64,000 nt of DNA. It comes from Cinnamomum chago (lineage: Eukaryota; Streptophyta; Magnoliopsida; Laurales; Lauraceae). The stretch spans positions 25,514,001 through 25,578,000 of the forward strand of contig CP142460.1 in NCBI GenBank assembly GCA_038049695.1, in the 5' to 3' direction. Below, in pieces: positions 44,713-56,600 of this stretch (its first letter is position 1; each line of letters opens with the position of its first letter). The translations under genes were made by a program, and so were the position numbers. The notes below the pieces were generated by a model that was not told the origin of the DNA, searched no databases, and saw nothing but the letters and a program-made list of their open reading frames with translations.

Positions 44713-45660
44713 TGGTGGCCATATATGCAGAAGGACACGCAGGTGTACGCTAGAAAGTGTGAGAAGTGTCAAAAGTTCTCCCACTCCCTCCATCAGCCAG
44801 CACAAGATTTAAGCCCGCTCTCCAGCCCATGGCCATTCGCCCAATGGGGGCTCGACATCGTGGGACCACTTCACCGAGCTCCGGCGAACAGGAGGTGGCT
44901 ATGATTATTTCACCAAATGGATCGAGGCGGAACCGCTGTCTTCCATCACAGAGCAAGATTCCAAGAATATCGTGTGGAAGAACATCATCACGAGGTTCGA
45001 CATTTTTAGATCTTTCGTCTCGGACAACGGGACCCAGTTCGGTTTCAACCTCTTCAGGAGCTTCTGCTAAGGACTCAGCATTCGAAACCATTACTCCACC
45101 CCAGCGTACCCGTAGAGCAGTGGAAAAGCAGAAATCACTAACAAGGTGGTACTCGATGGACTGAAGAAGTGACTCAACAGAGCCAAGGAAAGATGGGTAG
45201 AAGAGCTTCCAAGCGTCCTGTGGGCTTACAGAATAACTCCAAGGTGCTCCACTTCGGCGACTCCTTTCTCCCTAGCCTAGGGGATGGAGGCGGTCATTCC
45301 TTTAGAAATCGGCCTCCCAACTCTTTGATCAAGGCCGGAATGAGGCGAACCTAACTCTGGAGTTGGACTTGGCCGATGAGCGCAGGGAAGCAGCAGCAAT
45401 CAAACTGGCCGCCTATTAGCAACAGCTGGCCAGAGGCTATAATCAGAAGGTCAGGGAAAGGAAATTCTCAGTTGGCAAGCTGGTTCTGAAGAAGACACTC
45501 ACAAGCGATAGGGATCCCAATCAGGGCAAGATGGCGCCGAATTGGCATGGACCATTCAAAGTGATTTCTACTGCCGTAAATCAGCCTATAGACTTGAAGA
45601 TATGGAGGGCCGACAGCTACCACGGCCATGGAATGCGTCGCATCTCAAGAAGTTCTATTT
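44625..45660 (+). pseudogene. Integrase of Tat element 2, broken
   Basis: Zinc region with HEGICGSHIGGRSLAYRAIS and CEKCQKFSH, then the core start (FAQWGLDIVGPLHR), then fragments in different frames: 44990-45090 (TRFDIF, SDNGTQF), 45200-45400 and the C-terminal part (KMAPNWHGPFKVIS, 45528 on). Several stops and frameshifts. Homologue of 4834-6042. Confidence 0.8.
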
Positions 45661-45771
45661 CTAAACCTGTACTCTATACTTGGAAGATTTTCAATGAAAG
45701 CAAATTTCTTATTACCCTATTCAGAGTCTGTAGAGCTCGGCGACCACTATTGGCAGCTCGGCGACAGTGCC

Positions 45772-46080
45772 ACACTGATGAGATCGCCTTAGGGTCGGTA
45801 TATATATACCACCCAGGCGTGAAGCCATTGCAGCCACTGATGAGAACGCCTTAGGGTCAGTATATATATACCACCCAGGCGTGAAGCCATTACGGCCACT
45901 GATGAGATCGCCTTATGGTCGGTATATATACCGCCCAAGCGTGAAGCCATTACGGCCACTGATGAGATCACCTTAGGGTCAGTATATATACCGCCCAGGC
46001 GTGAAGCCATTACGGCCACCGATGAGATTGCCTTTGGGTCGGAACGAGTTCCACCCCGGCATGAAGCCATTTCGGCCATC
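45772..46080. repeat. 60-62-bp tandem repeat, five copies
   Basis: Units begin with CTGATGAGATCGCCTTAGG at 45775, 45837, 45899, 45959 and 46019 (last CCGATGAG). Each has GGTCGGTATATATACC (variable TA count) and GGCGTGAAGCCATTACGGC. The array lies between integrase and antisense ORF. Confidence 0.93.
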
Positions 46081-46554
46081 TAGACTTCCCTAAGGTCATT
46101 AACCCTGCTCGCACGAATCCATTTCGGCTAACAGGAAGGTTGATACGAAACCTTCCCCTCAGAACGGTGTCTAAAGGCCGGTGTATCACAGGATCAACCC
46201 TGGGTACGTATCAAACATATTTCTAAACTTACTGCGCATCAGAGCCGTTACATGACGAAGTGGTGGAACCGTATTGAGCATGGGTAACGACAAAAAGTCG
46301 CTACCTATTTCATAAGGTGTTCTAGCTCGGCCATGCCTCCAACTCGGAACGTATCGAGCCGAACTCAAACACTTGTACAAAAAGTGAAAAGCAATAGAAA
46401 CAAAACGCAAAAAGGAAATGCAAAAGCACAACAGAGAGAAACAATGCACAGTTTGAGACAAAAATTCAATTGCATGTATTCACTAGATATTACAATCATT
46501 TCGTTACAACTGAGTCATTAAAAAAAATGTATATATATATAATACATCAAGAGC
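46081..46554. other. Non-coding spacer of Tat element 2
   Basis: Continues the 3' spacer after the tandem repeats; contains short TCGGC/AGCTCGG motifs and a TA-rich stretch near 46529-46543. No coding region supported. Confidence 0.5.
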
Positions 46555-48567
46555 TTATTCAGTGGCACCGGTGTTAGTTTCCTCGGCCAGAGGAACTTCG
46601 GTTGACGCGGCAGCAGCTTCGGTCGGAGTGGGGGCAAAGTCTGGTTCCGGATCCGAGCTTGGGAACTTGGCTGGATTCTGATAATTCAGGTCGTCCTCAG
46701 GGACACCCACCTTGTCCAGCGCAGCGAGCCAACCAAGCTCCGATGTTTTGTCTCGGACGGCCAAGACCTGCGCCTCGTACAAGGAGGTCGCTTCGGCTAC
46801 CCCCTCGTCGTAGGCCGCCTTGGTCTCAGCCTCCAATCTAGCCTTGGCTTCCTCAGTCTGCTCGGCCATCTTCCTTTTATATATTTCGATGTCGGCCTTC
46901 GCATCCTCCACCTCGGCAGTGAGACTTCGGATCGACTGTTCTTGCTGGGTTGCCTTTCTTCCAATCTCCTCCACTGTGGCCTCCAGTGCCTTCTTCTGTG
47001 CCTCGGCCCTCTCGGCAGCTTTCTCGGCGCCACTCTGTCGCACCCTCTCCAACTGTACATGGGACCTCTGCACTAGCTGCAAGAAAACAGAATACAGTAA
47101 GAAAACCATGGTAAAGATCAAAATCCATAAAGAACTTGAGCTCCGAGCACTCACCAGAAGCCCCGCCTGCATCGACACCATCGCCAGAGCCACGTCATCG
47201 TGCTCCCTGTGCTGGGCCATATCCCTGGGCAGCGAGGGCCGCCATCACCAGAGGATTCCCGGGGACCTGGTCCTCCACCGAGACAGACCTCTCGGGACCT
47301 ATCTGTAAGGAAGGTCTCCAGGGAGCAGGCCCGGGGGGAGGCACCACTATGGTCTTCTGGGTGTCCTCAGCCACAGCCTCTGTCCGGGGCCTCTTCCTAG
47401 GCCCGATCTCTTCCTCTGCTGTGCCCCCCCCCCCGGTTTGTTGTTGGCCTTCCAGATGTGGGGGTGGCGTGCGAACCCTGTCAACGATTGGCATTGGAGC
47501 GGCCCGGGGAGTCCGTCTCGAGCCGCAGAATGCCAGCGAGCTCAGGTCCTTCACGACGAGCTGACGACGAGGCGGCATCTCCTCTATTGCTAGGATGGGA
47601 ACAGGGCGGCGAGGTCGCCTGATGAAGGGGCTCCCGCTTGACTCTACCTCGGACGTGGAGGCCTCGGCGCCGGATGCGACCCTACTCACCTCGGGAGCTA
47701 TCTGGGAAAGACCTGCCTCAGTCTCGGTCTCGGGCTCGGGCTCAGGCTCCCTCCTCTCCGAGCTTCCCTATGGCGGCTCTTGACTGACCTCGGCTCTCTC
47801 CTGATTGACCTCGGCCCTCTTGTAGTAGCCCCGGTACTTACGCTCGTAGCCGAGAAGTGCCCAGGCCGCCGTATTGGAGAATGTCGTGCACCTCGAGACC
47901 CGCTGATCCAGGCCTCGTTCCTTCTCCAGCCGACCTGCCCGGCTTTCCTCTGTCGAGCGGCTGCAGGATCAGGCAAAGCGTCGATTCGGGAAAATGAAAG
48001 AAATGACAGAAAAATAAAATCAAAACTAGAAGATCTCATACTTGGAGCGACCCCGGGGCAGCGAGGGACACTGTACGCTCCTACCTCTTCGGCGCCGAAC
48101 TCCCAATTGCCCGAGACGGACAAAAGGTCGTCCCCCGCGTACTTGTTGGAATCCTCAGGCGTCGTGACGAAACTCTTTCGCTTCGGCTTAACTCGGAGGT
48201 AGTAGGTGTCCTTTTTTGTTTTACAAATATCATATACATCCTCTATGTCGCGGACGCCTAAGTCTATGTGAAGGTGCCTATTGAGCGTAGCTGTGCCCAT
48301 AATGATCTTGTAAGCATTGGGCACCAGCTGGCAGGGGGTAAGGTTCCAGGAGCTGAGGCAAGCCCTAAGAAGTGGATGTAGTGGAAACTTAACGCCTCCC
48401 TCTATAACCACTATGAGTTGGATGGGCATCCAGCCGTTAGAGTACGACCGACTTATATGGTCTACGGGGTCGACCCTCCGGACGAAAACGTCGTCCGGAA
48501 TCCCATATGCAGACCTAAGTCCCTCTATGGCTTGCGGAGTATCTATCCAATGGCTGTAGACCCCCAT
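46555..48567 (-). CDS. Antisense ORF of Tat element 2 (PF04195-like protein with coiled coil)
   Basis: Start at ATG 48567 (MGVYSHWIDTPQAIEG). Exon 1 has VIEGGVKFPLHPLLRACL, LTPCQLVPNAYKIIMG, LGVRDIEDVYDICK and SNKYAGDDLLSVSGNWEF. A GTATGAGATC donor near 48042 and CTGCAG acceptor near 47966 bound a ~75-bp intron that also reads through. A Ser/Arg/Pro-rich middle follows (47195-47960, MPPRRQLVVKDLSSLAF and KRPRTEAVAEDT) with a frame change near 47690-47770. A second intron (GTGAGTGCTC near 47153 to TTGCAG near 47077) precedes a coiled-coil C-terminus (QLERVRQSGAEKAAERAEAQ, EIYKRKMAEQTEEAKARLEA) ending at 46555. It is better preserved than the copy at 2302. The role is unknown. Transcribed against gag-pol, it could make antisense RNA or a small accessory protein. 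Confidence 0.65.
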
Positions 48568-48791
48568 GGCTGATAAGAAGAAAAAGTAGAGAAGGGGAAA
48601 AGGGGGAACCAGATGGAAAGCAGTAAGGAACGAGGGCTCGGAGGACTTACTGATACGGGAGACCTAGAAAGTAATGGAGGCTTGAGAGTGTTGTGCGCTA
48701 ACGGAGACTCTACTCTGAATCTTGGCTCTGGTTCTTCGAAGCGCTCTTTCTAAAATGAAAAGTAAAAAAGAGAAAGAAGATGAAGATGCAT

Positions 48792-48800
48792 CTATTTATA
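48792..48800 (-). promoter_or_regulatory. TATA box of the antisense ORF, Tat element 2
   Basis: Minus strand TATAAATAG, 233 bp before ATG 48567; conserved with 2063-2071. Further upstream, near 48991-49020, lie CCACGTGTC (G-box core) and CTGACGTCAG; the first Tat copy has CCATGTGTC at the matching place (1959). Confidence 0.65.
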
Positions 48801-49092
48801 GAATGGAAACGCCTCGTAATGGCTCCGTTTCCAAAATTCAAAAAATGCCGCTTCAGAGACTACACGCGTACCCTGTATCACAGCGTGGCTAACCGGATGG
48901 CGACGCATGTCATCAGCAGTTCATCTCCTGCAATGATTCAAGCATGGCGTTTACTGCAATTAATTACCCCGGGCGTGCGAGGAGAAGTTGAATAAGCGCC
49001 ACGTGTCAACTGCTGACGTCAGGGCGAAAATTTTTTTCGGTCTTTCGTAATTATAGCTCCCGACCCTAAGGAATCCGAGATCCCAAGAAGTC

Positions 49093-49109
49093 GGAAGCTA
49101 GGGGGCAAT
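49093..49109 (+). promoter_or_regulatory. Polypurine tract of Tat element 2
   Basis: GGAAGCTAGGGGGCAAT directly before the LTR start TGTGTGGGGC at 49110; matches element 1. Confidence 0.7.
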
Positions 49110-49924
49110 TGTGTGGGGCAAGCGCAAGTTACGCTAGGGACAGCAGTGACGCCCTCTCTTGTGCTCCATTTCGGCTGTGTGCGTCTCGGCATGAACGCCG
49201 ATGCATTGCCGAGACCAGCATTGCTCGCCACGATCTCGGCCACATACCTCGTCGAACAAGTAGTGTATCTCGGCTACAGCCGAGGTAACGAGCTGCTATC
49301 CGAGACAGGCACTGACAGCCACACCTTACATAAGGACACGTGACAGGGTACAGGCACGCACTGATGGAACGGATACACCATCCAAGCCGTCCGCCCTCAT
49401 CAAATCCCTAACAGAGCCACATCCAGTGGCCGCAGCCATATCAAGATAGGGCCCAAGAAGGGATCCGATAGGACCTTAGCCGCCAACAGATCGAGGCGAG
49501 ATCAAGCTCAATGTGACTAGCATTTAATACAGTATGGGCTGATCGGACCCTCATTTAATGCAATGTGGGCTATGATGGATCCTCATTAATTACTCTATGG
49601 GCTGATGAGACCCTAGCAGTCAAATCATTAAGGCCCATTCGCAGGCATCTAGGAACTTTCTCATATAATGTGATTTACCACCCAAAAATCAGGTACGCAT
49701 ATATGCATGCAATTTCCTAGTCGTTACTTTGCCTCTCTTTTTCTCCGACCTTCGTCCCTGCACTAACTTAGGCATCGGAGAGCCTTGCGCTGCCCACAGC
49801 CGAGGTCCTTTGACTGCTTCTTCTTCCCTTTCAGGTCCCTAAAGCGGATAGCTCTCTCCAGTCATTTGGATAAGTCCTCAAAGGCTCCCCCTAATCTTGT
49901 GAGCTAATATTTTCAGCACTTACA
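49110..49924 (+). repeat. 3' LTR of Tat element 2
   Basis: Begins TGTGTGGGGCAAGCGC and ends TTTTCAGCACTTACA (815 bp). The ends match the LTR of element 1 read on its own strand (TGTGGGAC...CACTTACA). No second LTR in the window because the 5' half is lost. Confidence 0.82.
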
Positions 49925-50690
49925 TGATCTTATCATAAAATATGAATATCCTGCTTTATAAGATATTGCAATATAAGATTTAACATCCTCCTTATGTTAT
50001 GATTACCTTCTGCTAGATCTAGTCTGTATTCAAGTAGTGGATGCTCTATTGTTAAGTTGTAGATGCCTTTTGCTTTCTTCCTCACATCCCATTTCTTTGT
50101 TTTGCTGCTAGAACTTACAATATTTTACCAATCATAAAAATAATAACATCAAGAAAATCGTGAGTTGCTTTTATTTACTAGCAGTAGAGCTCCTGCTATG
50201 CAAGGGCTTGGGTTCACAGAGAAATATACTGAAGAATGAGTTATAGAACAAATATTAGCTTTTCTTTCTTGCTTCCTCTGTCCTCAGTTTTATCACAAAG
50301 GAAAGGAAAACGGAAGTTGAGCATTACAATGAAATTAGAGTAAATTTTAGTTTTGATTTGAAGAGTAGGAGGAGGGTCACACATCACAAGTGATTGTAGT
50401 ATCTACATATAGATTTTAGGCCATGGTTTTGCAATTTAGGCCCCTCTATTGGACAGGGTTCCTTAAAGGTCCCTTGAGTTCTTCTAGACATTACTTGGCC
50501 AACATATGATCCTCATTTCTATTGATTTTCTACTGTCATTAGCAAATAAAATAAAAACTCTGCCATATTGCTTGTTGCATTGCATTGCCTATCCCAAGCC
50601 CAGAAAAAAGGAATGTTTAAAGTCCGGTGACAGTATAGGATTAATTAGAGAATGCTGATCTTATGTTCAAGATCGTGCTAAAGCCCAGGC
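49925..50690. other. Intergenic region, nothing recognised
   Basis: AT-rich sequence after the Tat LTR. I see no gene, RNA or repeat of note. Confidence 0.5.
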
Positions 50691-50890
50691 CCGGCCCGGG
50701 CCCAACCTGAGCCCGCACTGGATGAGATTTGACACAGGCCGGCTGGATTTAGGGCCAGGACTGGACAACCCATGCGCAAGCTCGGCCCGGGCCTAACCTG
50801 AGCCCGCACTGGATGAGATTTGACACAAGCCGGCTGGATTTAGGGCCAGGATTGGACAACCCATGTGCAAGCTCGGCCCGGCCCATTAAC
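50691..50890. repeat. 90-bp tandem duplication
   Basis: GGCCCGGGCCCAACCTGAGC at 50694 and GGCCCGGGCCTAACCTGAGC at 50784 start two 90-bp units that continue CACTGGATGAGATTTGACAC; a third unit begins at 50874 and stops after GGCCCGGCCCATT. Confidence 0.88.
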
Positions 50891-50903
50891 AGGCCTATTG
50901 AGG

Positions 50904-50940
50904 AGTGTGTGTGTGTGTGTGTGTTGTGTGTGTGTGTGTA
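50904..50940. repeat. GT microsatellite
   Basis: About 17 GT units with one GTT interruption. A shorter TGTGTGTGTG tract resumes at 51317, after the MITE. Confidence 0.95.
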
Positions 50941-51316
50941 ATGGCAAGGCTCTCCTAAGCACGAGCTTAGGATAAAGTTTCGTAAGCTCACATTTGTGGG
51001 GCTCACCTTTGGTCCATTCAAATGGACAAAACACATGACCCCCCTGAATTACACATGTCCGCCAACTTTCGGCCAAATCCGAAGTTACTGGACCATTTGA
51101 TCGACTATGTACCGATCCGAATGGACTGCGGACCATTAAACCTTTGGGGCCCAGATGGAGATGATAGAAATCACGCTTGATGCTGATTTTTTACAGAGAT
51201 GACGGTCCCAAGGAGTCCTTGAAATTCCCCCCATCCCCATGTGGATCTCCAGGTGGGCCCCACCACACACTTGAGCGTACCTTATCTTACGTTAGAACTT
51301 AGGAGAGCTGCCCCCA
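50941..51316. mobile_element. MITE inserted in the GT microsatellite
   Basis: Left end GGCAAGGCTCTCCTAAG (50943) and right end CTTAGGAGAGCTGCC (51298-51312) form imperfect inverted repeats; inner parts also pair loosely (AGCTTAGGATAA with TTATCTTACG). GT repeat lies on both sides, so the target was the microsatellite and the target duplication cannot be measured. No coding content. A Mutator-type MITE is possible. Confidence 0.6.
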
Positions 51317-51548
51317 TGTGTGTGTGCGTGAGCGCGAACTTGGTGAAATAATATCTTTTTTTTTTACTCCTTTTATTTAATCTTTTTAAAACCTTAGCAA
51401 GCAATTTACTGATCCATGGAACTATATCGTCTTCTATCCTTATTTGATAACAAGTCCTCCAAATCCTCCTCTTTTTTAAACATCATCTCTCCTTTACATA
51501 TGAGTTATATTTGGCACTTGTGATAGGAAATGATGACTCGTAAACTTA

Positions 51549-51788
51549 GGGCCTATTTGTTTGCATTAGTATACAATAGAATTGACAAAGAAATGATAGA
51601 AATGCCCTTTAATAAGCTCTTATTTGTATAATTACCAAACACTTTAAAGTAAAATGAGAACCTTCTTTTTTTTATAATTTTACCAAATAAATTAATTGTA
51701 ATTTAAAACTTAAAAAATTACAGCTTTTATTTTAAACCTTAATCTAAGGAGCTCTTATTAGATTAGACTAGAGTTTTCAAACAGACCC
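51549..51788. mobile_element. hAT-like MITE
   Basis: GGGCCTATTTGTTTG at the left and CAAACAGACCC at the right are imperfect inverted ends of the common plant hAT type. About 240 bp, AT-rich. I could not find a clear 8-bp target duplication. Confidence 0.5.
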
Positions 51789-52320
51789 TAAGAAATCTAT
51801 TGTACCATAGTTAAAATGAATAAAGTAAGGTGAAGACCTGCAGGCAACCATCAAATAATCTCTTTCAAGAAAATGATTACTCAACCATCATCCTAGGAAA
51901 CCAAATTCTTGAAAGGCTTGGTCCATTTACATCTTCACCTTATATCTTTCGCCCATTATATTATTAATTTCCTGAACTTATTTTTTAATTTAAGTTCCCA
52001 GGAATTTAAGTAAATGCAGATAAAAGGGTCCTAAAGAATCTGAAGAGTTACCCAGCCCGTTTGATAGTTTTCTCGTAAAATAAAAGTAAAGTAAAACATC
52101 AAATCAAGAAAGAATAAAATATAAGGAGGTTATGATGGTATTTTGTCTTTAGTGGATTGGTGGGAATTTTTTTTTTTTTGACCTTTTGTGTGAAAAATGA
52201 AAAAGCAGATGATCTTTTATCATTTAGTCGAGAAAAGAGGTGTCTTTTTTATTATTTTTTTCTTTTTTTCCATAAGCAGCGAATTTTGAAGATGTTTACC
52301 TTTAACATGACCTCTAGTCT

Positions 52321-53252
52321 TAGGGCCCGTTTGGATGTCTACAGAATAAAATATTTACATATTTAAATATTATAAGAATAAAATAGTATAGAATACAAAA
52401 ATGCAATATTATAATAGTATATTTTTTTTACTGTTTGGCAATTTTTGAAGAATACTACAGATTTTAAATTGAGATGTTTGGAATGTGCTATGATTAAAGT
52501 AAATTACTTTATAAATTTTTTTTTATTAAATATTTTAATTTATATGTAATTTACCACGTCAAGATAAAAAAAGTAATGTGGTAAAGTAAAGTTTAACTTT
52601 AATGTTTTTACCATAAGTTACTTTTCTTTTATCACATAAAACCATGGTAAAGTATAGTAAAGTAAAGTAAATGAAAAAACAACTACTTTATAACTCTATC
52701 TCTCTCACTTTGCTTTACCACATACTTCATTTGACCTTACTTTACCTCATCTTTTACCATGATGACATTGATCTTTATTTTACTTTACCACACCTGTAAA
52801 CAAGTCACTTTTTATTTACCATATAAAACTACGATAAAATGTTTAAGTAAAGTAAAAAAAAAAAAACTACTTTACCATTCATTCCCACTTTACTTCACCA
52901 TGTACTTTATCCCACCTTTACTTTACCCCACCTTTATCGTCCTATGAGATTTACTTTTACTTTACTTTTCCATATATGTAAACTTACACATTATGATGGA
53001 TTTGTTGAACCAATGTCTTTACTTTACTCTACCACTTTGTAATCGTCTTTTTGAAAGATTTTTATCTTGTAGAAAGTTTTCTATAGGGGGGAGCTGTAGG
53101 AGAGAATATTGAGCTTTTTGAAAGAAAAGAATCTTTTCTTCAAATTTTTCTTGAGTTACCAAACGCACAAGATTTTCTTCTTTAAAAAATGAAAGATTAT
53201 ATTCTAAAAAATATTATTTTCTTGTACTTTCTTGTACATCCAAACAGGCCTA
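52321..53252. mobile_element. hAT-like nonautonomous element, ~930 bp
   Basis: TAGGGCCCGTTTGGATGT at the left and ACATCCAAACAGGCCTA at the right are near-perfect inverted ends. The interior is dense in AGTAAAGTAAA and TTTACTTTACC and has an internal duplication. No clear target duplication. Confidence 0.6.
52636..53000. repeat. ~187-bp internal duplication
   Basis: ATAAAACCATGGTAAAGTA at 52636 and ATAAAACTACGATAAAATG at 52823 start two diverged units, both followed by runs of AGTAAAGTAAA, ACTACTTTA and CACTTT...ACCA. Confidence 0.65.
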
Positions 53253-53671
53253 AAAGTGGAAAAAAAAATGACGGTTTTACATTATTTTTACTTTAATAGT
53301 AGATTTGCAAACCTGCGGTCCATGTGGTTTTGGACCTTGAAATTACATTGAAAAGTTATCAAGCTCAAAACCCTAGTCTCTAGTAACTATTCATCGTTCA
53401 ATAGTCTCCAAAGCTCTCTCCCACCCAGTTTCTTCTAAGGCATCTGCATCTCTGTATCAAGGTATCTCTGTTTATTTATTTCGTCTTTATTCTTCATCGT
53501 CTTCTTCTTCTTCTTTTTCTTAAACACCCATTGCCTCAATCTGTACTTTCTTCAGTCTGTTTTTACATTTCCCTGAATTGAAGTTGGGCTCTACTCTTTT
53601 TCCACTAACATGGAAGTTTCACTTTTCTTTCAGTTGTAGGAAACAAAGATCAAAGTTTCTATTGTCCCACT

Positions 53672-56600
53672 ATGTTTCTAAGAAGAGTCACGGTGCACCT
53701 TTCTCCTCGGAGAAAATTCTTCAGCAGCAATTCCAGCATTGATGTTGCTGTTGCTGAGCTCAACAAGGTAACTGTTATTCACTGTTGTTCAGTTCTTTTT
53801 GTGTATGACCTAAATTTGAATATCAAAGGGAAAAGGTAACCTTTTTTTATGCAATTTGGAATTTTAAGATGCATGGCCTAAGCAAAGCAGCATCTTTGGA
53901 GCAGACCCACAACCATACAGGCATGTATTACCATGTTCAGATTGTTTATAAATGTTCCATGCCAAAAAGTCTCTTTGGGGGATCTCAACATTTGATTATC
54001 TGGTAGATTGTCAGCAAGAAGAATGGTGAAAGGATGTTCTTCGTGTCAACACATCAAACTCAATTGCCAAAATTCAAGCAATCGAAAAACACCCAACACC
54101 AAAAAATTTAAGTACCCTTGTACTTAACTAGAAATATTAGAAATTTAGACAGGTGCAAAAGACACAAGAACATACAGATTCGTCTTAGAAATCAATCGCC
54201 TGATGTCGAGAGGAACCCTGAAATCAAGTCGATGAGTCTGGCTGCTTTGGGGCTACCTCTCTGTCAATCTCCATAGCTTTTTTTCAATAGCTTACATTTC
54301 TCTCCTTTTGCAATTGGACTTCGAATGATAATGTATTGAAATTTATGTTTTCTAGTAGTAGTCCTTATTCTCTAAAGAATGTCTCTTCTCTTAAAGCACT
54401 TGCTACTTCCTTCAAAAGAAGCCTTTGTTATGCTACATTTTCACGGTAATGTGATGCATCTGACCAAGTTAGACATGCTCATTTTCTCTGTGTTACAAGG
54501 TTTGCTAATCTTACATGAACCTGACATGCATTTTGTCACACTTGGTTTTAAAAATCACTGGTCCTTTGTGATTTGAGTCCTCCGATAAACTTATATGACG
54601 AAGTCCTTTATATTTGTGGGTTTCTTTCTGCCTTTTTTCTCCTTAATTTGAAGTAGGTGTGAAAGAACTTTGACAAGGCTACATGGTGAGCTTTGAATAT
54701 TAGAACTTAGAAGTCGCCTTTTTTTTTTTTTTTTTCTTTTTAAAGATCTAATGACACAAATGATAAGTCTTCTATTCATTGCGACATAAACAATGAACCT
54801 CAAATCTGGCCATTTACAACTACTGAAACTTATTAAAAACAATTAGAATATACTTTAATGATAGAAAATTGTTCTTCATTTTTTAGATTTGCAAATGAAG
54901 TAATTTTATAGGTTATGGGTGCGACTCAGTCCTGGGAGATAGAGTCACGTGCCGAGTCCGAGTTTTAAAACCTTGTCACATGTGCCATATTCTCGCTCTT
55001 CATCTAATGTGCCTTGCCTTTTGTGCCCTGATCCATGAGATTGGACCGATCCAATTATCATTTTGCGTAACCTCTGTGGACCTCTGGCCACTTGTCACCA
55101 TCTTTTTTGCCCATCAGATCAGTGCTATGGCCTGATTTTTGCATGAGTGTATGTACGCAAAGCTTGTTCTTCCTGATGTTTGGCTTGGGTTGGTTAAATG
55201 CTGCCCGTAGTGGTTTTTGGTATTAGAAAACACAAAAATCAATTTATTTTTTTTTACTTCTCATTGGAAAACATAAGATTGTCTTCCTTTAGCACCACCT
55301 TCAATTAACAACAAAATTGTAATTTCACCAATATCCAGAGCTCCTTCCTAAGTTGGGACGCCTCTCAAGCCACAGCACTTAGTTGGTCTAGAAGATTTAG
55401 TAGTTTTTGTTTGGGTTGTATTAAGGACCCGAGTTTTCCATTTCTCTTACAATGAATGATAGGTTGTGTAGTTCAAAAACTTGACTGGGCTACCTGATTC
55501 AACTGGCCACTGGTTTGAGTTGATTCAGAGTCCACTGCCTTTGACTGAATAAAAAAAAAGGGACCCGAAATAATAAAACAATATCATTTAGGTCTAATGC
55601 GTGCTGCTGTAATTATTGCATACATGGGTAGACTTTCATGCAGTCACAGTTATAAACAGAACCCTAAAACAGTATCGATTCTGCCAATATACTGCTGCAC
55701 AGTAGTACATGTTGACTGTTACGTGCTTGGGACTTGAAAATGCTAAGGGGAACAGTGGTTATTCCACCATAAGATGCTAAAACTCAAACCACCAGATCCA
55801 TACATACTTAGAATTAATGGAATAATTAGTTAATTACTGGATAGATGAAATACAAATAAGAAAAGTGGCTGAAAGCCCACTGTTTATTCAAACTGTCGTA
55901 ATATGTTGACTGTGTAATGCACATTTATTCAAAACCAAAGAATTCCTGAGAAAGTTTCATCACCCGACCATGTTTATAAAATAATGAATACTAGTTGGAT
56001 CTAATTGTAGCAAGAAAATCAATCTAACAACCCAATATTGACTGTCAACTCTGCATGTACTGTCACAATCAACTACTTACACAATGAAATCCTAATTAAT
56101 TTTCCATTAGAAAAAATCCCTAATTAGTTTCAATCAAATCAATTGCTATTTCAACTCACTAATTACCAACTCATAAGATCCCAATAGAATAAAATTTGCA
56201 ACTGATTGATAGGAAATTCAGAAAAATCTTGGCAATTTCGAGATTCAGTGTCGTCTGGACAAATTTGTCCATGGGGCCCACATGGCCCGCCGGTCCTGCT
56301 GGTGGCCCCCACCACTGAAAAGGGAATCCCTGGGTGACCTGGGAGTCTTGAACCCAAGTGATTTCGAGCCCATTTGGGCCCACTGTTTGAGGCCCAAACT
56401 GAACTGCTGAATAGCCCATTTTTGCCCTGTTTTCTGAAATGAATTTTCAGAATTACAAACCAACCCCCCCTGGAATGCCTAAACGGCTCCTGACTGATGT
56501 GTTTTTTCATCAATTCCTTGTGCCATTTGGGTCCTTTTCTCAAATCAACCGATCTCACATGGTCCCAGATCCCATCTGCTTGATTGCATGCCTCCATGAA

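Larger units (their letters stand above)
42550..49924 (+). mobile_element. Tat-lineage Ty3/Gypsy retrotransposon 2, 5'-truncated
   Basis: Plus-strand pol remains from the protease-RT linker (VFVWTPHEMPGFD at 42550) through RT, RNase H, archaeal-type RNase H and integrase (to about 45660), a repeat-bearing spacer, an antisense ORF on the minus strand, a polypurine tract and the 3' LTR 49110-49924. The 5' LTR, gag and protease are missing. Same organisation as 976-17633 but in the opposite orientation and clearly diverged from it. Confidence 0.88.

Noticed and set aside
45789-46079. Minus-strand repetitive frame (AISSVAVMASRLGGIYTD units)
   Set aside because: Translation of the 60-62-bp tandem repeat; no start context or homologue.
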